From contig JAUNPK010000001.1 in the NCBI GenBank assembly GCA_030536855.1, positions 130,965 to 194,964 on the forward strand: a DNA stretch of 64,000 bases. The letters are read 5' to 3'. The notes below the pieces were generated by a model, which searched no databases, had not been told where the DNA came from, and saw only the letters and a list, made by a program, of their open reading frames with translations. The position numbers were made by a program, and so were the translations under genes. Below, piece after piece: positions 17,121-25,314 of this stretch. This DNA is from Eubacteriales bacterium (lineage in GTDB: Bacteria > Bacillota > Clostridia > Lachnospirales > Lachnospiraceae). Each line of letters begins with the position of its first letter. The first letter of the stretch is position 1.

Positions 17121-20105
17121 TTAAGAATTTACAATGTATTCATAGATATCTTCTCTTACTGGCACGTCAAGAATCCATTCTATTTCCACCGCAGTTTTTT
17201 CTGTATTTGCCATTGTAAATTCTTTTGTATTTCCACTAGCTGTCATATGACCAAGATAGTAAAACTCTTTCGAAATCTTATCATCCTTATTTTTGCGTAC
17301 AAAAAGTTCTACCTGAATTCCACGTTCCTTGGCTTTAAGGAAGTTCTGTACATCCTCAGACTGTAGGCTTCTTCCAGATTTAGAAATTGCAATCAAACGA
17401 TCTCTAAAGCCTGGAACAAAATGGTCTTCATATTTTGTGGTATCACTAATATCATCTGATTTGTCGTAGTTAATAAACACTGGAAATGTTTTTGTCTTTT
17501 TATCAAACTTGTAACCACCAATATTTAATGGCACCTCATTTTGTTCCCAATTCAGCAGCCGGCAAACATCTTCATAAGTATATTTCTGATATAAAACCAA
17601 ATCAGTTTGATCATAAGTCTGTCTATAATCCCTTTCATAACGACTTATACCAAAATCCACAAGTTCTTTTAGAACATTGTAAAATTCGTCATTTGACAAC
17701 AGCTCCAAAAATGCTTTTGTTGGTTTATAGTCAGCCCCTTCTTTTTCAATAAACACGCACTGAGAATAAGTTTTCTTACTAGCGCCTGCAGGGAATTCAT
17801 TCGTCATAACATTTACAATGTTTTCTTTCTGATCCTGACTGATTTCTTTTCCATACTCTTTCATATCTACAGAAAGTCCTGCAAATAAACCAAGTTTAGA
17901 CAGTCCATGAGCATATGCCAGCATTCTTTTTAATAATTGCAGTTCCTGTATGCGTTTTCCATTAGCTAATTTCTTGGATACGAATTCAATTACTTTCTCT
18001 TCATCCTCCGATAAACGAACCTTATATTCTTTCTCATATTTCACTAAGAATTTGTAGTATGAACCAAGGCTATTGTTATCAAAGATACGGAGAACATCCA
18101 TCTCACCATAATCATCAAAATCACGAAGTTTGGGAATTCTTCCAAGCTTATTCTTTAGATTCGTATAATTCTCTCTGATGAGTTTAATATCACTGAAGTT
18201 TGCATTGTCTACAGAAGCAAAGATTCTCTTTCTACTAATCTCATCAAAGTGTACCGTAGAAGCTCCAGGTATTACTCTTCCACCTTCCATTATGTATCTT
18301 CGAATATTGTCTTTGTTGTATGTTCTATCTCCCGATAACGCAATTGGAATCATAAAATTATTATTGTAGTTCCCAATGAAATCCAAGATAACAACATACT
18401 CTTTTCCAGTTGCTTTTCTAAGACCTCTACCAAGTTGTTGAATAAATACAATTGGAGACTGAGTCGGTCTGAGCATAATAACCTGATTAACTTCAACAAT
18501 ATCAACACCTTCATTCAAGATTTCAACAGAGAATATATAATCCAATGGCTGATTATCAGCAGTTGCTTCATCCTCATTCATTGCCAATCTTTCAAAAGCA
18601 TTTTGTCTTTCCATTTCCGAAGCACTCCCATTAAGTGCTATTGTTCTAAAAAGACATCCCGTAGAAGGATTAATCATCTGATTAAACTTTGCAGACAATT
18701 CTTCAGTTTCTTTTATGCTACTACAAAAGATCAGACCTTTTACTTTATCTCCACTGTACCCATAATAATCAGCTTGTGTAATAATATGCTTTACTCTCTC
18801 ATCACTAGTAAGCATCGAGAAGTCTCGACTGGCTTCTTCATTATCACCAATAATTGATAAATCTGTTATTCCAAAATAGTGAAATGGACACAGGAGATTT
18901 TCTTCCATTGCCTGTTGTAAACGAATCTCGTATGCGATCTGGTAATTGAATAGTTCATAAACATTTCTGCCTTCTACATTATCATCTCTTTTATCTGGAG
19001 TCGCAGTCATTCCCAACCAAAGCTTTGGCGTAAAATGTTTCATTACTTTCTGATATGTATCAGCCGGAACATGATGAGCTTCATCTAAAACAATGCAATC
19101 AAATGCATCTTTTTCATATTGAAGTAAATGCTCATCACGATTCAACGTCTGAACTGTTGCAAAAACATAGTCTGCATCGTATTCGTGATAACCAGCTCCT
19201 ACAAGTCCCATGGAGACAGAATTTGCAAAAACTTTTTCATAAGATTTCTTTGTCTGTCTTGCTAATTGGCCTCTATGAACTAGAAATAAGACTCTCTTAA
19301 AACCTAATTCTCTCATTGCAAATGCTGATGCATAAGTTTTACCTGTACCTGTAGCAGAAATTAAGAGTGCTCTATCTTCTCCTGCTTCAAGTATTTTCTT
19401 TAGATTTGTAATAAATCCAACCTGCATACTATTAGGTTGCAACTTATACTTTTCAATCGAAGTAATCTCTTCTTGTTTTGCAACCTCTCTTTGATGTTTA
19501 ATGATGCTATATCGAGCTTTATAATTCTCATAAAAATCATCAAAAGATAACGCATATTTTGAGTTCCACAACTGATTGAACTCAGCAACTATTTCTTTAG
19601 CCACTTCACCTTGTTCCGTTGAAATCAGCTTTGTATTCCACTCTCTATTGCTTGTGAGTGCTGCACTTGTAATATTTGAACTGCCAATGATAATACGATA
19701 GATCTCGTCCTTTTTAAAAATATATCCTTTTGTATGAAATCCTTCGTCAGCAACTTCAACATCATACATTTTGAGTGTAATATTTGATAACTCGTTAAGC
19801 CTTTTCAAAGCTCTTGGCTCACTAAAATTCAAATAATTCGTTGTCAGAATTTCGCCTTTGATATTCTTCTTTTCCAGTTCCTTCAATGTCTGAAGAAGCG
19901 GAGTGATACCACTCATTGTAATGAAAGCCACACTAATCTGAAAACCATCGCATGCCAAAAGCTCATCCTCTATGGATGAGAGTACTTTCTTTCCTTCTCT
20001 ATGGTTGTTTGACACAAACTGTGGTCGATATACACTACTTGAAACAACAGAGCCATCTATATATGCAGTTTCAAAGCCTAATCGCACTTCATCAATCTTA
20101 CTCAT
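17121..20105 (-). CDS. PLD-nuclease, DEAD-box helicase and DUF3427 fusion
   Basis: 994 residues from the ATG at 20105; a GTG three codons earlier lacks spacing for the GGAG. Domains in order: phospholipase-D-like nuclease (residues about 40-190, with FHTKGYIFKKDE and IIGSSNITSAAL, the HxK...GSSN signature), superfamily-2 helicase (Walker A SATGTGKTYAS near 255, DEAH box LDEAHHVPADTY, motif VI QQLGRGLRKATGKEYV), and a DUF3427-type C-terminus. Such fusions occur in bacterial defence and repair islands. It is co-directional and tightly spaced with MazG-like, DUF2075 and Nudix genes. The exact substrate is unknown. Confidence 0.92.
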   Translation of the reverse strand: MSKIDEVRLGFETAYIDGSVVSSSVYRPQFVSNNHREGKKVLSSIEDELLACDGFQISVAFITMSGITPLLQTLKELEKKNIKGEILTTNYLNFSEPRALKRLNELSNITLKMYDVEVADEGFHTKGYIFKKDEIYRIIIGSSNITSAALTSNREWNTKLISTEQGEVAKEIVAEFNQLWNSKYALSFDDFYENYKARYSIIKHQREVAKQEEITSIEKYKLQPNSMQVGFITNLKKILEAGEDRALLISATGTGKTYASAFAMRELGFKRVLFLVHRGQLARQTKKSYEKVFANSVSMGLVGAGYHEYDADYVFATVQTLNRDEHLLQYEKDAFDCIVLDEAHHVPADTYQKVMKHFTPKLWLGMTATPDKRDDNVEGRNVYELFNYQIAYEIRLQQAMEENLLCPFHYFGITDLSIIGDNEEASRDFSMLTSDERVKHIITQADYYGYSGDKVKGLIFCSSIKETEELSAKFNQMINPSTGCLFRTIALNGSASEMERQNAFERLAMNEDEATADNQPLDYIFSVEILNEGVDIVEVNQVIMLRPTQSPIVFIQQLGRGLRKATGKEYVVILDFIGNYNNNFMIPIALSGDRTYNKDNIRRYIMEGGRVIPGASTVHFDEISRKRIFASVDNANFSDIKLIRENYTNLKNKLGRIPKLRDFDDYGEMDVLRIFDNNSLGSYYKFLVKYEKEYKVRLSEDEEKVIEFVSKKLANGKRIQELQLLKRMLAYAHGLSKLGLFAGLSVDMKEYGKEISQDQKENIVNVMTNEFPAGASKKTYSQCVFIEKEGADYKPTKAFLELLSNDEFYNVLKELVDFGISRYERDYRQTYDQTDLVLYQKYTYEDVCRLLNWEQNEVPLNIGGYKFDKKTKTFPVFINYDKSDDISDTTKYEDHFVPGFRDRLIAISKSGRSLQSEDVQNFLKAKERGIQVELFVRKNKDDKISKEFYYLGHMTASGNTKEFTMANTEKTAVEIEWILDVPVREDIYEYIVNS

Positions 20106-20121
20106 TTGCTTCACTCCATTT

Positions 20122-20442
20122 TTATAACTGATCGTACTTATCTGATTTTCCTTTTGCTTTCTCTACTGGATACTTTTCCTCATTCATAGTCATCTTCATA
20201 TTTACAATCTCATCCGCATCCAAACCGAGCTTATCAAGCAGATTCTGACTATATACCATGACATCCGCTAACTCTTCTTTAATATGCTTCAAGTCATACT
20301 CCTCATCCGACCATTGAAAACATTCCAATAATTCTGCAGCTTCAATGACAATTGATTTTGCCAAATTTGCTGGCGAATGAAATTGATCCCAATCACGATC
20401 CTCTGTAAATTTCCTAATTCTGTCTATGGTTTCTTTTTTCAT
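20122..20442 (-). CDS. MazG-like nucleotide pyrophosphohydrolase
   Basis: 106 residues, a short all-helical MazG-type protein. The metal-binding pattern is present: EAAELLECFQW (ExxE) and LADVMVYSQNL (ExxD with the preceding KEE). The segment DWDQFHSPANLAKSIVIEAAEL is typical of the DUF/RS21-C6-like subgroup. These enzymes hydrolyse nucleoside triphosphates. Gaps of 10 and about 16 bases to its neighbours indicate a shared transcript with the two helicase-nucleases, suggesting nucleotide depletion or sanitising as part of the same response. Confidence 0.9.
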   Translation of the reverse strand: MKKETIDRIRKFTEDRDWDQFHSPANLAKSIVIEAAELLECFQWSDEEYDLKHIKEELADVMVYSQNLLDKLGLDADEIVNMKMTMNEEKYPVEKAKGKSDKYDQL

Positions 20443-20452
20443 AATTACCTCT

Positions 20453-22318
20453 CTATTTCAGGCATTCTCTTAAATGATCTGCCAAATTTTTATCTGTACA
20501 GTACACATAACATCCCTTCATTCCTCTGGTCATTAGGGTACGATATGTATTTTTAATGATCTCGTCCGCTTCTTTTAAAGCAAACTCTGGATTTTCTTTA
20601 TATAATTTTTTAATACCTTTTAAAGATTGATCTGTTTTAGCCCTCTTAGTAAAATCAGTAACTATATGACCATTTTCATATCTCATATCATCACCGATAA
20701 TTACACCTGCATAATCAAATTCAAGTCCTTGAGACGTATGGATACAACCAACTTCATTCACAGAGTTCTCATCAATTGCAAAAGTTGAAGTATTGCCAAG
20801 ATTCCAACTCATTTCAAAATCGCCTATTTTTATATCATGAACATCAGAGTTGTTCTGGCCTTCTTTTAACCATGCCCAACAATATCCTGCCAAAATTCTT
20901 GATTGATTTCTTGTTTTATTACACTCTATTATTAAATCTCGAACCTCGTTTGGTGAATCCATAATACGGATGTCATAATCTATATCTTTCAAATCAAAAT
21001 TTGCAGTTTCTCTGATTTCCAAAACGTCATCCAGCCATGCCAAGTAGCCGTCAGAGCCATCACACCTAAACTGTGATACAAGCTCCATCTCCTGCACTTC
21101 CGAATCGAGTTCATCTGCCCACTTTACAATTTCAGAAACAGTACCAATATCACTAAGTGTTACACGTTGACTCTCATCAATGAAGAAAACGCTACAGAGA
21201 CTTGCATTAATAATTTCCTTAATCTGATTTTCTCCAGCAATTTTGGGCCCAAGCTGAGTCTTTGCTGTAAGTCTATGCCCTTCATCACAGATAATGGTAT
21301 CTACAATATTGGGTTCAGCTTCAATGTAAGATCCTGCACCTTTAAACATATTTTTAATACTACTTTTCTTATGGCCTGTTAACTTCTTTTCATACACATT
21401 TCGTGGCGCACTATTCTTCGATGTATACTGTGCAAATAGTCCTTCATTTGTAAGCTTGGCTAAAAGATTAATTGCTACAACTGTTTTACCTGTTCCCGGC
21501 CCACCTTTCACAATAACAGTGCGCTTTTTCTGATCTGACATACATTTTAACGCCGTCTTTATTATTTCCTCATATACAACCTTTTGCTCATCCAGCATTA
21601 TGAATTCCTGATTGCCCTCAATCATGCTTTTGATAGAGTTCTGTAGGCTTTTTGAAGGCTTGATTTTTCCATTATCAATATCATACAAAAGTTGTTTATC
21701 ATCACCTACTTTTACCGATTGCTTAATAAACTCACGCAGTTTTGAAACTTCACCTCTTGCAAAAATAGGTGCGTCCTCAACATATTCCTTGTATTGGTTT
21801 TGTTCTAGTTTCTCCGGATTACTTTTTCTATAATTGTGCATATATGCGCATGGATGAAGAACGATATTTCCCATCTGCACATTTTGATTATAGTCGTAAA
21901 TCATTGCAGCATATGACCATGCTTGATAAGATGGATGTACAACTTTACGCACTGCCCCACCAGTATAGGTTTCAACTAATGCATCCTGACCTTCCACAAC
22001 CTCGACTTTATCCCATTGCTTCAATTCGATGATTACCACATTCGGATCTTGTTTTTCTCCATATCCCGAAATAATGAAATCCACTCTCTTGGAAGTCTGT
22101 GGAATGTTGTATTCTATTGCCACTCCAGAATTCTCTGGAATTGCAGTATCATTCAAAACCTTATACATATATTCTAAGGAGTTTTCCCATGAACGAAATT
22201 CATTTTGGGCAGTTCTTCTATGCATTTTATTATAAATATTTTCTTCTATTTCAGCAGCAATTGAATCCTGTTCTACTGCAGTTAAAAAGTCTCTTTTTAT
22301 CCCAGAATATACTATCAT
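20453..22318 (-). CDS. DUF2075 (Schlafen-like) helicase with N-terminal PD-(D/E)XK nuclease domain
   Basis: 621 residues. The N-terminal 230 residues contain a nuclease core (KRVDFIISGYG ... NVVIIELKQWDKVE, the D...ExK pair). The C-terminal part is a superfamily-1-like DUF2075 ATPase: Walker A VKGGPGTGKTVVAINL near 270, Walker B TIICDEGHRLT, FFIDESQRV, SQFRCDGSDGYLAWL, HTSQGLEFDYAGVIIGDD and the final YRTLMTRGMKGCYVYC. It probably unwinds and cuts nucleic acid. The start codon directly follows the stop of the small HTH gene. Confidence 0.92.
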   Translation of the reverse strand: MIVYSGIKRDFLTAVEQDSIAAEIEENIYNKMHRRTAQNEFRSWENSLEYMYKVLNDTAIPENSGVAIEYNIPQTSKRVDFIISGYGEKQDPNVVIIELKQWDKVEVVEGQDALVETYTGGAVRKVVHPSYQAWSYAAMIYDYNQNVQMGNIVLHPCAYMHNYRKSNPEKLEQNQYKEYVEDAPIFARGEVSKLREFIKQSVKVGDDKQLLYDIDNGKIKPSKSLQNSIKSMIEGNQEFIMLDEQKVVYEEIIKTALKCMSDQKKRTVIVKGGPGTGKTVVAINLLAKLTNEGLFAQYTSKNSAPRNVYEKKLTGHKKSSIKNMFKGAGSYIEAEPNIVDTIICDEGHRLTAKTQLGPKIAGENQIKEIINASLCSVFFIDESQRVTLSDIGTVSEIVKWADELDSEVQEMELVSQFRCDGSDGYLAWLDDVLEIRETANFDLKDIDYDIRIMDSPNEVRDLIIECNKTRNQSRILAGYCWAWLKEGQNNSDVHDIKIGDFEMSWNLGNTSTFAIDENSVNEVGCIHTSQGLEFDYAGVIIGDDMRYENGHIVTDFTKRAKTDQSLKGIKKLYKENPEFALKEADEIIKNTYRTLMTRGMKGCYVYCTDKNLADHLRECLK

Positions 22319-22495
22319 TTATTTTTCCTTCCTCATCTTGCGTGGATCTCCTGGTTTTTTTGCATCAATTGGCAAAAACCATCGATTCCCAATCAACTCT
22401 GCCCCTGGTACACGTCCTTCTTTGCAATAAATCGCCACTCTTCTCTGGGTAATTCCCCATTCTTCTGCTTTTACTGATGATGGTACAAAGTTCAT
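22319..22495 (-). CDS. Small helix-turn-helix protein (excisionase or MerR-like)
   Basis: 58 residues from the ATG at 22495, which has GGAGG six bases upstream. The pattern EEWGITQRRVAIYCKEGRVPGAELIGNRWFLPIDAKKP is the winged helix of MerR-like and excisionase-like proteins. It is the first gene of the cargo operon and lies opposite the membrane-protein gene, so it may regulate the operon, direct excision, or both. Confidence 0.8.
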   Translation of the reverse strand: MNFVPSSVKAEEWGITQRRVAIYCKEGRVPGAELIGNRWFLPIDAKKPGDPRKMRKEK

Positions 22496-22534
22496 ACATT
22501 TCCTCCGTATATAAAACAACAATACACTACCTTT

Positions 22535-22563
22535 AGTATATTCCTTATTGCAAATAGTTTCAA
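22535..22563 (-). promoter_or_regulatory. Promoter of the HTH-DUF2075-MazG-DUF3427-Nudix operon
   Basis: Minus strand TTGAAA, 17-base spacer, TATACT. Direct repeats (GCAAATAGTTT at about 22550 and GCGAATAGTTT at about 22583) overlap and precede it and could be operators for the small HTH protein. Confidence 0.6.
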
Positions 22564-22659
22564 CGAGTTTTATTCTTGATCGCGAATAGTTTTTCCTCTT
22601 TCCTTTTACATCAAGTTAATATAAAATAAGCAATAGAAAACAAAAGAAAGGAAATCAAA

Positions 22660-23172
22660 ATGAACGAAGTATTAGCAACTGGAATCTTTACTCTTGTTGG
22701 AGTTATTATTGGAGCCATTATTAACGGATTAATATCTTTCTATTCAGAAAAACGCCAAAAAAAAGAGCAACTTTATCAAAAGCAAATTTCTATTTGCCTT
22801 GACCTATTAGAATGTTTGGATAATATGATTTCCAACCTACCTGATACAAAACAAGATTTAGATGATTACCATGCTTTTTTGAAAAGTCCTGAAAACTCAT
22901 ATAAACCCAAAACAACAAATAGTGAAATGTTGCTATATCTTTCTGAAGATATTCGCACCTCCTTTTTGGTCGCATATACATTTCCACAATGTGCACTAGA
23001 TGATGGAATGAGTCCCGAGAATGTCAAATCAAATACTTATATATATCGAAACACATTTATAAGAATGATTCGAGAAGACATGAATATTCCTGTTCAAGAA
23101 AACATTACCAAAGAACAAAATAAACGTTTTGATAAATATTTTGATGAAGAAAAAAAGAAGTTATGTAACTAG
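22660..23172 (+). CDS. Membrane-anchored protein of unknown function
   Basis: 170 residues. One N-terminal membrane helix (TGIFTLVGVIIGAIINGLIS), then a basic stop-transfer (SEKRQKKEQ) and a cytoplasmic helical region rich in charged residues. AGGAAATCAAA precedes the start. It is transcribed away from the helicase operon within the same element. Proteins of this shape are frequent in defence and phage-related loci but I recognise no domain. Confidence 0.7.
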   Translation: MNEVLATGIFTLVGVIIGAIINGLISFYSEKRQKKEQLYQKQISICLDLLECLDNMISNLPDTKQDLDDYHAFLKSPENSYKPKTTNSEMLLYLSEDIRTSFLVAYTFPQCALDDGMSPENVKSNTYIYRNTFIRMIREDMNIPVQENITKEQNKRFDKYFDEEKKKLCN

Positions 23173-23179
23173 TCAATTT

Positions 23180-23252
23180 AAAAAACCCAGCCGCTCCCAT
23201 CAAGTCTCTCACATCATCATGGTCATCTTGACAGTCCCGCCTGGGTTTGTTG
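23180..23252 (+). terminator. Hairpin terminator after the membrane-protein gene
   Basis: Arms AAACCCAG and CTGGGTTT enclose about 50 bases and are followed by TTGTTG. The remaining gap up to 23484 holds the right-end integrase sites (AAAGGTGTAC, 23361-23385) and the att core; I see no intact gene. Confidence 0.55.
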
Positions 23253-23360
23253 TGTAGTAATCAACCGCTTAAGGATAAGCGTGTTTCATTCACTTTTTTC
23301 AATTAAATTTTTGCCATGCCACACCCATTTTCATCATCCATAACATACTAACAAAAATCG

Positions 23361-23385
23361 AAAGGTGTACAAAAGGTGTATTTTA
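23361..23385. repeat. Right-end integrase arm-type sites
   Basis: Tandem AAAGGTGTAC and AAAAGGTGTATTTTA, the same motif and order as found beside the integrase gene at the left end. Confidence 0.65.
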
Positions 23386-23433
23386 AAATCCCCAAGTTCT
23401 ACATCCCTTGATTTTCCTAGCTTCCCGGAAAAA

Positions 23434-23475
23434 TCACCAGATGTTGCCGTGGCAGATAAATAAGACTTTTATCAT
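23434..23475 (-). pseudogene. Displaced 5' end of a phosphatase gene containing the attR core
   Basis: The frame MIKVLFICHGNIW then stop is the start of a low-molecular-weight phosphatase cut inside its P-loop. The core TTGCCGTGGCA is at 23444-23454. It begins 10 bases after the hydrolase remnant's stop codon, with AAAAGGAG nearby, so hydrolase and phosphatase were an operon before insertion. Confidence 0.85.
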
Positions 23476-23484
23476 AGTAATTGT

Positions 23485-23988
23485 TTACTCCTTTTTGCCC
23501 GGAAATGCCCTGTTTTCTAGGATTATTGATATTTGCTCATTACGCAACTCCTGCATCCATTTATCCAAAAATCTCATCTGTTCCTCCGTATGAAACCAGT
23601 GTTCTCCGCCCTCCATTACCGTAAGCCCGGCACCGGTTTTCTGCACAAAATCATTCATTGTATCTATTGATTGCAGATTATCATTGCTTCCATAAAGTAT
23701 TTCTGTTGGTACATTCCAGCTAATCCTATGATTTCTAACATATTGAAGATATTCCCAAGATAAATCATCGCCAAAACCAACAGGAATCACTTTTCTGTCT
23801 TCTAACTCTCCTTCAGTTGTGCCTGCCCGGGAAATCATATCAACTATCAGCCTTTCAAGATTCACAATCGGGGAAATGAAGTATGCTTTTTCAATATAAT
23901 CACAAATTTCTGCATTCATGGAAAAGTAAGCTCCTATGCTTCCGGCGACAAGAACTATCTTACTATAAGTTTTAGTCACTTCCTTAAT
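23485..23988 (-). pseudogene. Truncated C-terminal copy of the GNAT-hydrolase fusion gene
   Basis: Encodes only the last 160 or so residues of the hydrolase domain (KTYSKIVLVAGSIGAYFSM ... GGEHWFHTEEQMRFLDKWMQELRNE) with the longer tail QISIILENRAFPGKKE. It is nearly identical to the end of the complete gene at 30716-31867. This copy probably keeps the original 3' end, because the phosphatase start follows at once. There is no credible start of its own. Confidence 0.85.
23534..23988. repeat. 455-bp direct repeat, left copy
   Basis: Matches 30723-31177 at constant offset with one difference that I can see (G at 23947 against A at 31136). The two copies bound the FtsZ-containing island. Confidence 0.95.
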
Positions 23989-23991
23989 ATA

Positions 23992-24996
23992 TTAAATATT
24001 ATATTTTGCCAACAGAAAATCTATTACTTTTTTTGATTCTTCAACCGAAAGATACGGAACCTTTGTTGTTTTAGCCCAAAAGAAATTTTTGTTTAATAAT
24101 TCTCTTAATTCAGCAACAGTCACATACTCAAGATCATCTTCACAAGAAACTACTGGAGTAAGCAATTCAACATCCAAATACAGTTCTTCCTTTGCTTTAT
24201 TCTCTTTTGCTTTTGATGACTTTACTATACCAGCACCAACTACCCCATATCCCTTATGATAATACAAAACGTAATCACCTTTATTAAAGGATTTTACACA
24301 TGTTTTTACACTACCATAGGCACTGACTTTGCTATTCTTAAACATATCCCAAATATCATTAGGTCCATATGTCTTATTTGTATCAAACAAAATGCCTTTT
24401 GTATCTGCTACGTTAATATGATAATCATATGGCTTTGCAAAAAACTCAAAATAAGTTTCACCTTGAATTTTATAAAATCTATACGGAATATAATCAATAT
24501 CTATTCCACTATGTCGCCAATAATCAATGGCATCCATTAAATATGAATCAACCGAACTACCTATTACTACCAACTTCTGCTTTCGATTAAATTCCTCAAT
24601 CTGAAGCGGATTATCAAGTCCAAATGCCTCTGCATGCGCTTCTCTCAAATCGTCATTACCAGTATATGTATTATATAGTTTTGCCAATTCGAAATAACTC
24701 TTTTGTCCGTAATCTTGACAATAACGCATTACTTGAATTGTAGTATCACCTGGAACAAGCGCACGCTTTAATTCAAAAATAATCAAATTACCGTCTTTAT
24801 CAAGCGCACATAGATCTGGTTCACTTTGCCAATTTCTTTCTCGGAAAATAGGCATAAGTTGCCCATCCTCAGAGTATAAGTCTGCAAGGTTATTTGCCAA
24901 CAAATCTTCTAAATCTTTTTCTAGCCCACCCAAATCTTCATAATTGTAACTTGGAAGCATTTCAATATTATCTTTTCCATTGTATCTATAGAGCAT
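23992..24996 (-). CDS. NucS/DUF91-like endonuclease with PUA/EVE-like C-terminal domain
   Basis: 334 residues. The N-terminal half has LEKDLEDLLANNLADL, then EPDLCALDKDGNLIIFELKRALVPGDTTIQVMRYCQDY, the D...ExK core of NucS-type nucleases. The C-terminal part (KGDYVLYYHKGYGVVGAGIVKS, then ELYLDVELLTPV) resembles the PUA/EVE fold that binds modified bases. It may cut modified or mismatched DNA. It is the last gene of the minus-strand set in the island; its end is at the repeat boundary. Nuclease call is good, EVE-like call is tentative. Confidence 0.75.
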   Translation of the reverse strand: MLYRYNGKDNIEMLPSYNYEDLGGLEKDLEDLLANNLADLYSEDGQLMPIFRERNWQSEPDLCALDKDGNLIIFELKRALVPGDTTIQVMRYCQDYGQKSYFELAKLYNTYTGNDDLREAHAEAFGLDNPLQIEEFNRKQKLVVIGSSVDSYLMDAIDYWRHSGIDIDYIPYRFYKIQGETYFEFFAKPYDYHINVADTKGILFDTNKTYGPNDIWDMFKNSKVSAYGSVKTCVKSFNKGDYVLYYHKGYGVVGAGIVKSSKAKENKAKEELYLDVELLTPVVSCEDDLEYVTVAELRELLNKNFFWAKTTKVPYLSVEESKKVIDFLLAKYNI

Positions 24997-25065
24997 AATC
25001 TCACCTACTTTAATTTGATAATTGCATTATACTACAGAAAGATATTCTCGTAAACACAATAATGG

Positions 25066-25215
25066 CTAATTGTTAATAATCCTCTCGTACCTCTCAGCAT
25101 GAAGAATGGTTACTTCCTTCTCATCCTTGTACTGAATCTGGTAAATCTCATCTTCCAGCTTCTCCACACAAAGAATCTCCTTGCATTCCACATCCCAAAG
25201 ACCATCAACGTGCAT
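25066..25215 (-). pseudogene. Possible small gene or remnant between nuclease and AAA+ genes
   Basis: A 49-codon frame beginning MHVDGLWDVECKEILCVEKL and ending ILHAERYERIINN has protein-like, charged composition but no ribosome-binding site. The frame continues upstream to a stop at about 25250 without another start. It is probably the end of a decayed gene. The overlapping frame 25110-25325 in another phase looks less protein-like. Confidence 0.35.
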
Positions 25216-25314
25216 TGCATTAAAAAAGGTAAGCCAGCATACTTTCGAATCATTTCATCTGACCACATTTGGACTAATTGCCAATTATATGCTTCCATTA
25301 CATTGACTATTACA

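Larger units (their letters stand above)
13299..23454. mobile_element. Integrative element inserted in a phosphatase gene
   Basis: About 10.1 kb bounded by direct 11-bp copies of TTGCCGTGGCA (13299-13309 and 23444-23454), with a tyrosine integrase at the left end. Integrase arm-type repeats AAAGGTGTAC occur near both ends. Cargo is a HigBA-type pair, a helicase-nuclease-MazG-Nudix operon and a small membrane protein. No conjugation or replication genes are present, so it would need a helper or be a stable island. Confidence 0.85.
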
